Source: Alkalicoccus sp. (GTDB lineage: Bacteria; Bacillota; Bacilli; Bacillales; Salisediminibacteriaceae). Taken from it: a stretch of 64,000 nucleotides of DNA. Each line of letters begins with the position of its first letter. The stretch's first letter is position 1. Below are positions 25,702-36,950 of this stretch, one piece after another. A model generated the notes under the pieces. It worked only from the letters and a program-made list of their open reading frames with translations, had not been told where the DNA came from and did not search any database. Both the position numbers and the translations under genes were made by a program. The stretch spans positions 1 to 64,000 of the forward strand of contig REBZ01000093.1 of the NCBI GenBank assembly GCA_007692495.1, read 5' to 3'.

Positions 25702-27792
25702 TTAACTTTGAGAGTGGAACACGATTTTCTGAAATTCTGCAAAAGAAAGAATCAATGCAGCTGTCTGTTTCATCTGTGCCAGTCTGTTCGACTTTATTTT
25801 CTCATCTTCTGCCATCACCATAATATTATCGAAATAATTATGAATGTACGGGACCAGCTTCTGTAACGATTTATACGTTTTTTCCACGCTGTCCGATGCA
25901 AGACTTTCGGAGGCTTCTTTAGCGGCTTCTTTTACTGCAGCGTCCAGGTCTTTTTCCTCCTGCTGCTCGAAAAGACCTTCGTCCATCATTTTATCCGAAT
26001 CAGCTGCTTTGTAGGAAATGTTTGTTACCCGGCTGAAAGCTTCCACTTCTTTTTTGAATTCCCTGCTGTCCAGGCGGTTCATCAGGAACTCTGCTTTTTT
26101 CACAACGAGTCCCGGGTAGTTCAGCCCGGTCTCCATAACTGCTTCTGCTACATCGTACCTGACACCGCGGTCTTTAAGAAGGTTTTTCCATCGCAGTTTA
26201 AAAAACTCCTGCAGATCCTTCAGCACTGATTCTTTATCTTTTTTAAGGAGCCCGAGCGAAGCAGTATGATCCACTGCTTCCTCTATCAAATCAGTTAAAT
26301 TAAATTCCCATCCTGCGGTAAGGTATATCTGCAGAACTGCAGCTGTCTGTCTGCGGAGACCGTGGGGATCCTGGGAACCTGTCGGTATATTTCCAATACC
26401 AAAGCTTGTCACGAGCGTGTCGAGCTTGTCTGCTGTACTGACAAGGCTCCCCGCTTCAGAGGAAGGTGTCTTATCTCCGGACTGTTTAGGTAGATAGTGC
26501 TCTTTTACGGCGAGAGCAGTCTCAGGTGTTTCCCCATCATGAAGCGCATAGTATTCTCCCATTCTGCCTTCAAGCTCCGGAAATTCGTCCACCATGTGCG
26601 TGACAAGATCTGCTTTACACAGTTTAGCTGCCCGGTCGGCAGTCTGCCTGATTTCATCGGATAGTTGTATTTTATCTGCAAGCAGGGAAGCGAACAGACG
26701 GATTCTTTCTGTTTTGTCTGCGACAGTTCCAAGATCTTCATGGTATACTACCGATCCAAGTTTAGGCAGACGTTCTTCCAGAGATACCTTTTTATCTTCC
26801 GCGAAGAAAAATTCAGCATCTGACAGGCGGGCCCGCAGCACTTTTTCATTTCCTTTCTGAACATTTTCCAGGTGGCGATGATCTCCGTTACGCACAGTGA
26901 TGAAATGCGCGAGAAGTTCTCCTTCCTGATTCATTACCGGGAAGTAGCGCTGGTGTTCACGCATCGAGGTAATTAATACTTCTGAAGGTACATCAAGAAA
27001 GCTTTCATCAAAATTTCCTGATAAAGCAGTCGGGTACTCCACCAGATTATTCACTTCTTCCAGAAGTCCTTCGTTCACAGGAACATTCCAGTTTTCGGTT
27101 GCAGCAATTTCTTTAATCTGGTTATTAATCGCGCTTTTTCTTTCTTCCGGGTCAGCAATTACATGCTGGGATAAAAGGACGTTCTCGTAATCACCTGCGC
27201 TTAGCAGTTCGGCGGACTCTCCGAGAAAACGGTGTCCCCACGTCGTTCTTCCGGATTTCACGTTCGTTACTTCAAAAGGGATGACTTCCTTGTCGAATAA
27301 AGCAGTAATCCATTTGATTGGACGAACATAGCGCAGCTCGTAGCTGCCCCAGCGCATGTTTTTAGGGAAAGTCAGCTGAAGCATAACTTCTTTAATTTCC
27401 GGAAGAAGCGCTGCCAGATCTTTACCTTCCGTGTGCTTTTTTGTAAATACATAATTTTCGCCTTTATATTGTTTCATATACAGATCGGAAGGCGACACAC
27501 CCTGGCCGCGTGCAAATCCTTCAGCGGCTTTCGTCCAGCTGCCATCCTTTACGGCAATCTTCTCTGCAGGGCCCTTGGCTTCTTCTTCCATATCCTCCTG
27601 CTTTTCCGGCAGCCCGGTCACCTGGACGGCCAGCCTTCTCGGTGTGGAAAAACGTTTAACATGATCATAATCGATGCGGCGTTCTTCCATCCATTTAATG
27701 AGCCGGTCTGCAAATTCATTCATAGCATCGGTAACAAAGCGCGCCGGCATTTCTTCCAATCCGATTTCAAATAAGAGAGTTTTTTTATTCAT
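25702..27792 (-). CDS. glyS: Glycine-tRNA ligase beta subunit
   Basis: The 696-residue subunit of the heterotetrameric (alpha2 beta2) bacterial glycyl-tRNA synthetase recognises and binds tRNA-Gly. It starts with [15 protein letters not shown] and contains REHQRYFPV near 290, an HD-like central region and the C-terminal anticodon-binding DALR domain. The ATG at 27792 follows AAGGAGGAG; the frame stays open to 27930 only through overlap with glyQ. It overlaps glyQ by 8 bases, so translation is coupled. Expression is controlled by the T-box in front of glyQ. Confidence 0.97.
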   Translation of the reverse strand: MNKKTLLFEIGLEEMPARFVTDAMNEFADRLIKWMEERRIDYDHVKRFSTPRRLAVQVTGLPEKQEDMEEEAKGPAEKIAVKDGSWTKAAEGFARGQGVSPSDLYMKQYKGENYVFTKKHTEGKDLAALLPEIKEVMLQLTFPKNMRWGSYELRYVRPIKWITALFDKEVIPFEVTNVKSGRTTWGHRFLGESAELLSAGDYENVLLSQHVIADPEERKSAINNQIKEIAATENWNVPVNEGLLEEVNNLVEYPTALSGNFDESFLDVPSEVLITSMREHQRYFPVMNQEGELLAHFITVRNGDHRHLENVQKGNEKVLRARLSDAEFFFAEDKKVSLEERLPKLGSVVYHEDLGTVADKTERIRLFASLLADKIQLSDEIRQTADRAAKLCKADLVTHMVDEFPELEGRMGEYYALHDGETPETALAVKEHYLPKQSGDKTPSSEAGSLVSTADKLDTLVTSFGIGNIPTGSQDPHGLRRQTAAVLQIYLTAGWEFNLTDLIEEAVDHTASLGLLKKDKESVLKDLQEFFKLRWKNLLKDRGVRYDVAEAVMETGLNYPGLVVKKAEFLMNRLDSREFKKEVEAFSRVTNISYKAADSDKMMDEGLFEQQEEKDLDAAVKEAAKEASESLASDSVEKTYKSLQKLVPYIHNYFDNIMVMAEDEKIKSNRLAQMKQTAALILSFAEFQKIVFHSQS

Positions 27793-28669
27793 AGCTTTTC
27801 TCCTCCTTGCGCATTGGGAAGCCGAGTTTTTCCCGGGATTCATAATAAGTTGCGGCACAGTTTCTTGCCAGCGTACGCACTCTTCCAATGTAGCCTGTGC
27901 GCTCTGTAACAGAAATAGCTCCCTGGGCATCGAGCAGGTTAAAAACGTGGGAGCACTTCAGGACATAGTCGTAGGAAGGAATAACAAGACCGAGTTCCAG
28001 CGTTCTTTTCGCTTCTTTTTCGTATGTCGCAAACAGATCGAACAGCATCGTGCGGTCCGCCGCTTCAAATGAGTATTTGGACTGTTCGTATTCATTCTGC
28101 CTGAACACATCGCCATACGTAAAATCTCCGACCCATTCCAGATCGTATACATTTTCTTTATCTTGAATGTAGGAGGCAAGCCGTTCAATTCCGTAAGTGA
28201 TCTCCACGGTGACGGGATGTGCTTCCAGCCCCCCCACCTGCTGGAAATAAGTAAACTGGGTGATTTCCATGCCATCGAGCCACACTTCCCAGCCGAGACC
28301 CCAGGCTGCCAGAGTCGGCGCTTCCCAGTTATCCTCTACGAACCGTATATCATGCTCGTCCGGGTTAATACCTAACTTTTTAAGGCTTTCAAGGTATAAC
28401 TCCTGAATATTGTCCGGGGACGGTTTCATTACTACCTGGAATTGATGATGCTGATACAGCCTGTTCGGATTTTCTCCGTATCTGCCGTCAGCCGGACGTC
28501 GTGAAGGCTCCACGTAGGCGGCGTTCCATGGTTCGGGTCCGATACTTTTTAAAAACGTCATAGGGTTCATTGTTCCTGCCCCTTTTTCAACGTCGTATGG
28601 CTGAAGAAGCAGACAATTCTGCTTTCCCCAGAAGTCCTGCAGTGTTAAGATCATCTCCTGTACATTCAT
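27785..28669 (-). CDS. glyQ: Glycine-tRNA ligase alpha subunit
   Basis: The 294-residue catalytic alpha subunit is a class II synthetase. It starts with [26 protein letters not shown] split over the conserved N-terminus, then [28 protein letters not shown] near 56 and motif 3-like GIERL near 185. It charges tRNA-Gly together with GlyS in the cytoplasm. The ATG follows GGAGGGATTGTA. It is the first gene of the glyQS operon and is preceded by a T-box leader. Confidence 0.97.
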   Translation of the reverse strand: MNVQEMILTLQDFWGKQNCLLLQPYDVEKGAGTMNPMTFLKSIGPEPWNAAYVEPSRRPADGRYGENPNRLYQHHQFQVVMKPSPDNIQELYLESLKKLGINPDEHDIRFVEDNWEAPTLAAWGLGWEVWLDGMEITQFTYFQQVGGLEAHPVTVEITYGIERLASYIQDKENVYDLEWVGDFTYGDVFRQNEYEQSKYSFEAADRTMLFDLFATYEKEAKRTLELGLVIPSYDYVLKCSHVFNLLDAQGAISVTERTGYIGRVRTLARNCAATYYESREKLGFPMRKEEKSYE

Positions 28670-28704
28670 TACAATCCCTCCGTTGTCATTAGTTGACTCC
28701 GCGG

Positions 28705-28919
28705 CAAAAAAACTCCCGCCGCTATATCTTGAGTCAAGATATAGGGACGAGAGTTACCCGCGGTTCCACCCTATTTGTGCCTCGCCGGCACCACTTTCTG
28801 CGTACTGCTCCAAAGCGCCTTCCCCGATCAGTAACCACCCGGCTCACACTATCCCGGACTCGCTGACAAAACGATTCTGTCTTCAGGTACTACTCTTCTT
28901 CCACACAGCTTTTATACGT
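28705..28919 (-). promoter_or_regulatory. Glycine T-box riboswitch of glyQS
   Basis: The leader contains the T-box proper (GGGTGGAACCGCGGGT, minus strand 28771-28756), followed by a terminator hairpin (28754-28712) and seven T. A likely glycine specifier GGC lies at minus 28819-28817 in GAAGGCGC, matching the place of the specifier in the B. subtilis glyQS leader. Uncharged tRNA-Gly would pair with the specifier and the UGGA of the T-box and prevent termination. Confidence 0.93.
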
Positions 28920-28925
28920 GTTTAA

Positions 28926-28954
28926 ATACTACGAGAAATCCTTTCCGCTGTCAA
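28926..28954 (-). promoter_or_regulatory. glyQS promoter inside the recO 3' end
   Basis: On the minus strand TTGACA (28954-28949), a 17-base spacer and TAGTAT (28931-28926). The -10 element starts with the recO stop codon TAG, so the promoter lies in the last codons of recO. Confidence 0.8.
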
Positions 28955-29705
28955 GATTTCCTGCTTCAAGATCCTCCATTTGTTTAAGAAAACGCTTTGC
29001 TTTAATATATACTCCGACATATTCTTCATAATATGCCTCAAGTGTGTCCTTAAGCTCTTTTTTTGTTGACGATTTCACGGAAATCTTTCCAATCCTTGAA
29101 GGATTGATCTGCTGAAAAAGCCGGAGCAGTTTTACTGCGTGAGGTCCTGCGGGAGACGGCCTTTCATCAATATGAGCACAGTGACGGCAGAGGACACCTG
29201 CATACTTTAAGGAAAAACGCGTAATTTCTTCCATATTTCCACAGTTTACACAGGCATTCAGCACCGGTGGGGCCCCGGATACGTAAAGCATTTTCGTTTC
29301 GAAAATGCGTATGAGGATTTCCGGATCGTCCTCTTCATTCATTCGTGAAAATATGTTAAGCAGCAGATCGAAAAGCGGAGCAGCCGGCTGTTTATCTTCC
29401 GTTAATTTATCCAGCAGCTCCACAGCATAGGAAGCGTAGGCTGTTTTCATTAAATCACTGCGTATATAGCGAAAAGAGTCCACTATATCTGCCTGGTTAA
29501 GACTCCCCATTCCCCGGGACTGATGGTAAATAAAAACTCCATGGACAAACAGCTGGCTTGCCGAGGCAAATTTACTTTTCGTTTTTTTAGCCCCCCTGGC
29601 CATAAGAGCGGTTTTCCCATTTTCACGGGAGTATATAGTAATTATTTTATGATTTTCACCATAATCTGTTGTCCGGAGTACAATTCCTTCTACTTTTTGC
29701 AGCAT
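28929..29705 (-). CDS. recO: DNA repair protein RecO
   Basis: The 258-residue protein loads RecA onto SSB-coated single-stranded DNA with RecR. It has an N-terminal OB fold (MLQKVEGIVLRTTDYGE, residues 1-80) and a central zinc finger with CVNCG near 148 and LCRHCAH near 172. It is the last gene of the era operon, 22 bases after era; the small yqzL that lies between them in B. subtilis is missing. Its final codons contain the glyQS promoter. Confidence 0.95.
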   Translation of the reverse strand: MLQKVEGIVLRTTDYGENHKIITIYSRENGKTALMARGAKKTKSKFASASQLFVHGVFIYHQSRGMGSLNQADIVDSFRYIRSDLMKTAYASYAVELLDKLTEDKQPAAPLFDLLLNIFSRMNEEDDPEILIRIFETKMLYVSGAPPVLNACVNCGNMEEITRFSLKYAGVLCRHCAHIDERPSPAGPHAVKLLRLFQQINPSRIGKISVKSSTKKELKDTLEAYYEEYVGVYIKAKRFLKQMEDLEAGNLDSGKDFS

Positions 29706-29726
29706 TGAACTCCCTCCGCCCGGGTT

Positions 29727-31422
<1,696 letters not shown>

Positions 31423-31439
<17 letters not shown>

Positions 31440-31890
31440 GAGCTTTCAATATCTCTTCCTGAAGTGTAAACATTTCTTTCTCTTGTTCTTCCGAATCGTG
31501 AATATAACCATTCAAGTGGAGAAAGCCATGCACTGCAAGAAAACTGAGTTCCCTGTCAAGCGAGTGTCCGTATTCTTCGGCCTGTGCAGCAGCCCTTTCC
31601 AGCGATATAATTACATCTCCCATGATGTTCGGTGCATCCTCTGTGAACCCCGGATCCTCCACTCCTTCATTAAGGGCAAAGGACAGCACATCTGTCGGTT
31701 CGTCTTTTCCCCTGTAGTCCCGGTTTAAATTCTGAATTTCTTCGTCATCTACAATACTTACCGACACTTCTGAACCGGCAGCAACATTTTCTTTTATCAT
31801 TGCTGTCTCAATCACCTGTCTGATAAGGCTGTTCTGCTCATCCGTAAGTTTCCCGGAATGGTCTGTTATTTCGATGTCAAAATCGTTCAT
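31423..31890 (-). CDS. ybeY: Endoribonuclease YbeY
   Basis: The 155-residue metalloprotein matures the 3' end of 16S rRNA and takes part in ribosome quality control. The zinc site is AVHGFLHLNGYIHDSEEQ near residue 117, with three His in the pattern HxxxHxxxxxH. The usual residue before the last His is Asp (GYDH); here it is Ile (GYIH), a small departure. The FRGKDEPTDVLSF-like segment near 60 (YRGKDEPTDVLSFAL) is conserved. It begins one base after the pgpH stop and overlaps dgkA at its end. Confidence 0.94.
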
Positions 31891-31891
31891 A

Positions 31892-34084
31892 TTATTTCCC
31901 CTCCGCTTTTGGAAGTTTGTCGTCTTCCGGATAATCTATTCTGGAATGGAATGTCCCTTTTAACGTTTCGCAAATAGAAGTATAGACGATGTGAAGTTCC
32001 TTTAATGTGAGATCGCATTCGTCAAACTGGCCGTCTTCCAGCCTGTCATTAATAATTTTTTTGACGAGTTGTTCGATTTTCTGCTGAGTGGGGGCCTGCA
32101 TTGATCTTACCGCGGCCTCCACACTGTCCGCAACACCTACTACGGCACTTTCCTTTGAAGATGCTTTTGGCCCTGGATATCTGTAGTCTTCTTCCTGCGG
32201 CTCTTCGCCGGCTTCCCTGGCTTTAAAATAAAAATATTTTAATAATGTAGTTCCGTGATGCTGCTCTGCAATATCAATAATCTCCCGGGGCATTCTCTCT
32301 TTTTTCAGCATTTCTGCCCCATCGTAAGGGTGGGCTATTATTATTTCTGCACTTTTCTTTGGAGGGGTTCTATCGTGCGGATTTGCCATTTTAAGCTGAT
32401 TTTCAATAAAAAATTGAGGCCTTTTCGTTTTTCCTATATCGTGGTAGTAGGCTCCCACTCTGGCGAGAAGCCCGTTTGCTCCTATAGCTTCACACGCCCC
32501 TTCAGCAAGGTTTGCCACCACCACACTATGATGATACGTCCCCGGCGCTTCCAGTAATATTTTTCTGAGAAGCGGTTTGTTCGGATTCGATAGTTCGATC
32601 AGTCTGGAAGCTGAGAGCACCCCGAACCCAGCTTCAAAAAATGGAAGCAGACCGACAGCCAGAATAATAGAGGTATAGCCTGCTCCCACAGCAAAACCGG
32701 CATAAAATCCGGTCTCAGTGAGTGGGAGGGGCAGACCCTTCAACAGCAGCAGTGCTGAAACGACACACAGGTTAACTATAGCAATCAATGTTCCGGTTTT
32801 CAGCATATAAGACAGCCGATTCGATTTGTTCAGGAAAAACACCGAAGCTACCCCACCAAAAAATACATACAGCATGTATGAGTAATCCATTACTGCCGTC
32901 GTCTGCTGGTTGAAAATAACTCCTGCCGCGACACTGAGAAGAAAACTAAGAAACAGTGCTGCCCGCTTCTGCAGCAGCATTCCTGCAAGAAGAGTCCCTG
33001 CAGCTGCCGGTACAACATAGACAATTCCTTCTACATCATATACCTGGAGCAGACTCGTCAGCTTCATGATAACGAGAGTAACACTGTATATAAGTATAAA
33101 AAGCAGAAGGTGCGTATTATTGGACTTTAAACTCGTGTTTGCCTGACTTAAATATTGAGACAGCATCACCATGAGCATCGTAATAATCAGCGCAAGTCCA
33201 CTGTAGGGAATCAGTGCGGAATTTTCCTCCGTCAACCCTGCGAGATTCAGCTGGTTATATATTTCAGAAGTAACAACCTGTCCTTCCTCAACAATGAGTT
33301 CTCCTTCACGAATCAATACAGGCTCCACTTCGTCTGCAGCTGCCTCACGGGCCTCCATGGTAGCTTCTTCGTCAATCATATAGTTCGGAGTGATACCGTG
33401 GCGTACCAGATCTGCCATAGCATCCTCCATCGTTTTTCTGACAGAAGCTGCTCTTACCCGTGACTCAGCACTGTCACGGGCCTCTGTAACTTCGTTCAGC
33501 CCGATCTCTTCTGACATAACATCGTATACAGCACTGCCTACCGTTTCCTGCATATTTTGCAGTTCCTCTGAGGAGGCGTCCAGGAGGGTCTCAAGTGTTT
33601 CATCCTCCAGCTGCTCTCCAATCTCAGGAGAAAATCTGGAACGCAGTTCATCCACCTGCTCGGCCCTTGACCAGAGCTCTGCTTCTTCCGAATTATCTGC
33701 TCCTTCATCACCGACCGCTGCAAGCTCTCCTTCCTGTTCACGGATTTCAAGCTGCACAAGTCTTATAGACTGAAAAACATCGTTCAGCCGCTCCAGCTGA
33801 TTATCAGCATACCTTGATTTTAATGAGTAGACAGGCTCCACACTTCCGGCGGCTTCCTGTTCTCTTCTTTCTGTTTCTTCTCTATCTTCTACAGTAACAG
33901 GGGAGCGGATATCTTCAGGAGAAACTTCTCCGGTTTCTATATCGAGATTTTCCGGAGCAGTATTAGTGAACAGAAGGGCAAATGTTATCATTCCTGCTGT
34001 TAAAAATAATATAAATCGGATGTAGGGGTGATCCTTTATTCGATTCCACCATTTCTGCTGATCTATTGATGAGCGGTCTGCCAA
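31892..34084 (-). CDS. pgpH: 7TM-HD cyclic-di-AMP phosphodiesterase PgpH
   Basis: The 730-residue membrane protein has an N-terminal helix, a large outer domain (about 50-275), seven clustered transmembrane helices (about 280-465) and a C-terminal cytoplasmic HD domain. The HD residues appear in the GAYYHDIGKTKRPQFF segment near 545. Members degrade c-di-AMP, which controls potassium and osmolyte transport. I chose TTG at 34084, since AAAGGAGGG stands 6 bases before it; a start at 34138 would add 18 residues without a site. B. subtilis PgpH (YqfF) is about this length. It lies between phoH and ybeY. Confidence 0.93.
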   Translation of the reverse strand: MADRSSIDQQKWWNRIKDHPYIRFILFLTAGMITFALLFTNTAPENLDIETGEVSPEDIRSPVTVEDREETERREQEAAGSVEPVYSLKSRYADNQLERLNDVFQSIRLVQLEIREQEGELAAVGDEGADNSEEAELWSRAEQVDELRSRFSPEIGEQLEDETLETLLDASSEELQNMQETVGSAVYDVMSEEIGLNEVTEARDSAESRVRAASVRKTMEDAMADLVRHGITPNYMIDEEATMEAREAAADEVEPVLIREGELIVEEGQVVTSEIYNQLNLAGLTEENSALIPYSGLALIITMLMVMLSQYLSQANTSLKSNNTHLLLFILIYSVTLVIMKLTSLLQVYDVEGIVYVVPAAAGTLLAGMLLQKRAALFLSFLLSVAAGVIFNQQTTAVMDYSYMLYVFFGGVASVFFLNKSNRLSYMLKTGTLIAIVNLCVVSALLLLKGLPLPLTETGFYAGFAVGAGYTSIILAVGLLPFFEAGFGVLSASRLIELSNPNKPLLRKILLEAPGTYHHSVVVANLAEGACEAIGANGLLARVGAYYHDIGKTKRPQFFIENQLKMANPHDRTPPKKSAEIIIAHPYDGAEMLKKERMPREIIDIAEQHHGTTLLKYFYFKAREAGEEPQEEDYRYPGPKASSKESAVVGVADSVEAAVRSMQAPTQQKIEQLVKKIINDRLEDGQFDECDLTLKELHIVYTSICETLKGTFHSRIDYPEDDKLPKAEGK

Positions 34085-34149
34085 GCAGTTCCCTCCTTTC
34101 CATACCTGAAGGTAATGGAAAGCGTGCATGAGCTGCACTCATCCACGCT

Positions 34150-35130
34150 TCAGATTTTATCCTGCTTTTTCACTTCTTCTTTATCATATGCATCAATAAT
34201 TTTCTGTACTAAAGAATGACGGACCACATCTGTTGACTGAAGATAAATGACAGAAATTCCATCAACTTTCTTCAAAGTCTGCAGAGCTGTCTGGAGACCG
34301 GATTTTTTACCGGCGGGAAGATCCACCTGGGTTAAATCACCGGTTACTACCATCTTGGAATCGAATCCAAGCCGGGTTAAAAACATCTTTATCTGCTCCG
34401 GCGTTGTGTTCTGCGCTTCATCCAGAATAACAAAAGCGTCATCGAGCGTTCTTCCTCTCATATAGGCGAGCGGAGCAATCTCTATCGTTCCCCGTTCAAT
34501 CAGCCGCGCTGTATGCTCTGTCCCAAAGACATCATGGAGCGCGTCGTAAAGAGGTCTGAGATAAGGGTCCACCTTTTCTTTCAAGTCCCCGGGAAGAAAA
34601 CCAAGGCTTTCCCCCGCCTCTACGGCCGGCCGGGTAAGTACTATCCTTTGGACGTGGCCTTCTTTAAGCGCGTGCACTGCGAGTACGACAGCGAGATAAG
34701 TCTTCCCGGTACCGGCCGGACCGATTCCAAATACGACATCGTTTTTACGGATGGAAGAAACGTAATGTCTCTGTCCTAATGTTTTGGCGAGAATCGGCTT
34801 TCCTTTTGCTGTGACTGTAATTTTGTCATCGTACAATTCGTTCATTTCACCGAGCATGTTTTCTTTAGCCAGCTGAGCCGCATATATTACGTCACGCTCA
34901 TGAATTCTAATTCCTTTGCGGATAAGCTGAAGCAGTGTAGCCATTATATCCTCTATCTGCTTTGCCTTTTCTTCTTCAGCCTGGACAATTATGTCCTGCC
35001 CCCGTGTAATAACGGATATATTGTATGCTTCTTCCAGACGGGAAAGGTGTCTGTCGTTCGGTCCAAAAAGGGCCTGAACTTCATTTGCACTATCCGCCGG
35101 AATAGCTATCGTACGGTTCAATTCTGTCAA
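34150..35130 (-). CDS. phoH: PhoH family ATPase
   Basis: The 326-residue cytoplasmic protein has a PhoH ATPase domain: Walker A GIGPAGTGKTYLAV near 130, AYMRGRTLDDAFVILDEAQN near 225-244 (Walker B) and VTGDLTQVDLP near 267. The family is linked to RNA metabolism; its exact role is unknown. The TTG at 35130 is the likely start: the frame is open to 35208, but the promoter at 35180-35208 lies inside that extension, and the family begins here. It heads the operon phoH-pgpH-ybeY-dgkA-cdd-era-recO. Confidence 0.93.
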   Translation of the reverse strand: MTELNRTIAIPADSANEVQALFGPNDRHLSRLEEAYNISVITRGQDIIVQAEEEKAKQIEDIMATLLQLIRKGIRIHERDVIYAAQLAKENMLGEMNELYDDKITVTAKGKPILAKTLGQRHYVSSIRKNDVVFGIGPAGTGKTYLAVVLAVHALKEGHVQRIVLTRPAVEAGESLGFLPGDLKEKVDPYLRPLYDALHDVFGTEHTARLIERGTIEIAPLAYMRGRTLDDAFVILDEAQNTTPEQIKMFLTRLGFDSKMVVTGDLTQVDLPAGKKSGLQTALQTLKKVDGISVIYLQSTDVVRHSLVQKIIDAYDKEEVKKQDKI

Positions 35131-35179
35131 TAGCCTCAGTCTCCTTAACTTTAAGAGATGCTTTCTGTAAACTACCTTT

Positions 35180-35208
35180 ACTTTACCACTCCCACTAACG
35201 AGGTGCAA
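35180..35208 (-). promoter_or_regulatory. Promoter of the phoH-recO operon
   Basis: On the minus strand TTGCAC (35208-35203), 17-base spacer, TAAAGT (35185-35180), 50 bases before the TTG start. Confidence 0.6.
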
Positions 35209-35321
35209 AATGTTTTATAGTTATATACATTCCCGGAAGACTAAAAAAAGTAACGGTTCTTTTAAATCCGGACCGGCGGCTGCTGGTCTGAAAATCAGCG
35301 ATTGATTTTACTTACTTCCAT

Positions 35322-35362
35322 TCAGAGAAAAGGCGCCGGGACCATAAAGTCACGACGCCTTT
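35322..35362 (-). terminator. Terminator of the nfeD-floA operon
   Basis: AAAGGCG (35329-35335) pairs with 35356-35362 with partial pairing inside, followed on the minus strand by TTTTCTCTG. It lies after the last gene of the operon. Confidence 0.55.
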
Positions 35363-35398
35363 CAAGCTTTTCAGATGATCTTTTTTAATTAAAAAGCA

Positions 35399-35917
35399 TT
35401 AACGGTGCTTTTTCTGCCTTGAGCGCGGCTTTCCCAGCACTTCAGACCATACTACACCTTTAATTACATCCTGTTTCGACATGTCCTTAAAATCCAGATC
35501 TATTTTCTGATTCGCCTGGCTGGTAAGATCTCCCTTAACAATCGGTGAGTTTTCTATCTTCCCGGAAGCTTCCTCTGCCCTGCGCTGCTTTTTCTTCGCT
35601 TTTTCGTAGTGCTCCTGAATAGCAGTCATGGATTTAGGAGAGTCCGGTTCAGCAGGAACCTGCCTCTGCGGTTCCTGTTTTTTCGGCTCCTGCTTAGGTT
35701 CTTCACGTTCGAAAAAGATATCTTTCCAGTCCAGATCAGGACGACCTTCCCCGGAAGGACGCTGCGTTCTTCCTTGTTCCTGCTGCTGTGGACGGGGACG
35801 TTCCCGTGTTTCTTCCTGTTTCGAAGAGTTCCGGGACTGTATAAAACTGAAAATAGCAGCAAGAATAAGAAATAAAAGGAGCGGCGATTCCAACAAAAGG
35901 TTAATAAAACCCGTCAT
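35399..35917 (-). CDS. Unrecognised membrane-anchored protein, yqfB position
   Basis: The 172-residue product has one N-terminal transmembrane helix (about 5-25), then a cytoplasmic, charged, low-complexity region rich in Gln, Glu, Pro, Arg and Lys (about 28-125), and a short more conserved-looking C-terminus (SKQDVIKGVVWSEVLGKPRS). I do not recognise a catalytic domain. It is the third gene after nfeD and floA behind one SigW-type promoter, the place of yqfB in B. subtilis, and ATG is preceded by AGAGGAGCGATC. A role with the flotillin FloA at the membrane is plausible by association only. In B. subtilis yqfC and yqfD would follow; they are missing here. Confidence 0.8.
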   Translation of the reverse strand: MTGFINLLLESPLLLFLILAAIFSFIQSRNSSKQEETRERPRPQQQEQGRTQRPSGEGRPDLDWKDIFFEREEPKQEPKKQEPQRQVPAEPDSPKSMTAIQEHYEKAKKKQRRAEEASGKIENSPIVKGDLTSQANQKIDLDFKDMSKQDVIKGVVWSEVLGKPRSRQKKHR

Positions 35918-35939
35918 ACTGATCGCTCCTCTCTACTGA

Positions 35940-36950
35940 TCATAGCTTGGAAGTGCGGGACTGCTGAGAATCGTCATCCTCTCCATCACCAGTTGCTTTA
36001 CCGATAGAATCTCGCATATCAGTATCTGCTTTAATATTATTATAGTTCATATAATCCATGACCCCAAGATTACCTTTACGGAGAGCATCAGACATGGCCA
36101 TTGGAACTTCAGCCTCAGCCTCCACAACTTTCGCGCGCATTTCTTCAACGCGGGCTTTCATTTCCTGCTCCTGGGCTACGGCCATTGCACGACGTTCTTC
36201 AGCCTTGGCCTGGGCAATTTTCTTATCAGCCTCAGCCTGGTCTGTCTGAAGTCCGGCTCCAATATTTTTACCGATATCAATATCAGCAATATCAATGGAT
36301 AATATTTCAAAAGCTGTTCCGGCATCCAGACCCTTTTTAAGTACAGTCTGAGATATCATGTCCGGATTTTCAAGGACAGCTGCGTGGCTGTTCGCAGAAC
36401 CAATTGTTGATACAATACCTTCACCTACACGGGCAATAACTGTATCTTCCCCAGCACCACCTACAAGACGGTCGATGTTGGCTCTGACTGTAATTCGTGC
36501 TTTGGCTTTTACTTCAATTCCGTCCATCGCTACACCGGCAATAAATGGTGTTTCGATTACCTTCGGGTTTACACTCATCTGTACTGCTTCGAGTACGTCC
36601 CGCCCGGCAAGGTCAATGGCTGCACACCGTTCGAATGTGAGCTCGATGTTTGCACGCTGGGCCGCGATAAGAGCGTTTACTACGCGGTCCACGTTACCCC
36701 CGGCGAGATAGTGCCCTTCCAGCTTATTCGTACTGATGTCCAGGCCTGCTTTAACCGCCTTAATGAGCGGGTTGACAACACGATGAGGGATTACCCTCCG
36801 CAGACGCATACCGACAAGCTGGAAGATTCCAACTTTTACTCCGGCTGCCCATGCAGAGATCCATAGTGCGACCGGTACGAACGTAAATAGAACGACGACT
36901 CCGATCACGATAATCCCGAGGATGATATACACCCCAATTTCATCTGGCAT
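35940..36950 (-). CDS. floA: Flotillin-like protein FloA
   Basis: The 336-residue protein has a membrane-inserted N-terminal hydrophobic segment (about 5-40), a PHB/SPFH-like central part and a helical Glu/Ala-rich segment (about 230-285, [18 protein letters not shown]) typical of flotillins. It organises functional membrane microdomains and affects membrane fluidity. Its ATG overlaps the nfeD stop by one base (TAATG). B. subtilis FloA (YqfA) has almost the same length and the same neighbours. It is probably induced by SigW under envelope stress. Confidence 0.96.
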   Translation of the reverse strand: MPDEIGVYIILGIIVIGVVVLFTFVPVALWISAWAAGVKVGIFQLVGMRLRRVIPHRVVNPLIKAVKAGLDISTNKLEGHYLAGGNVDRVVNALIAAQRANIELTFERCAAIDLAGRDVLEAVQMSVNPKVIETPFIAGVAMDGIEVKAKARITVRANIDRLVGGAGEDTVIARVGEGIVSTIGSANSHAAVLENPDMISQTVLKKGLDAGTAFEILSIDIADIDIGKNIGAGLQTDQAEADKKIAQAKAEERRAMAVAQEQEMKARVEEMRAKVVEAEAEVPMAMSDALRKGNLGVMDYMNYNNIKADTDMRDSIGKATGDGEDDDSQQSRTSKL

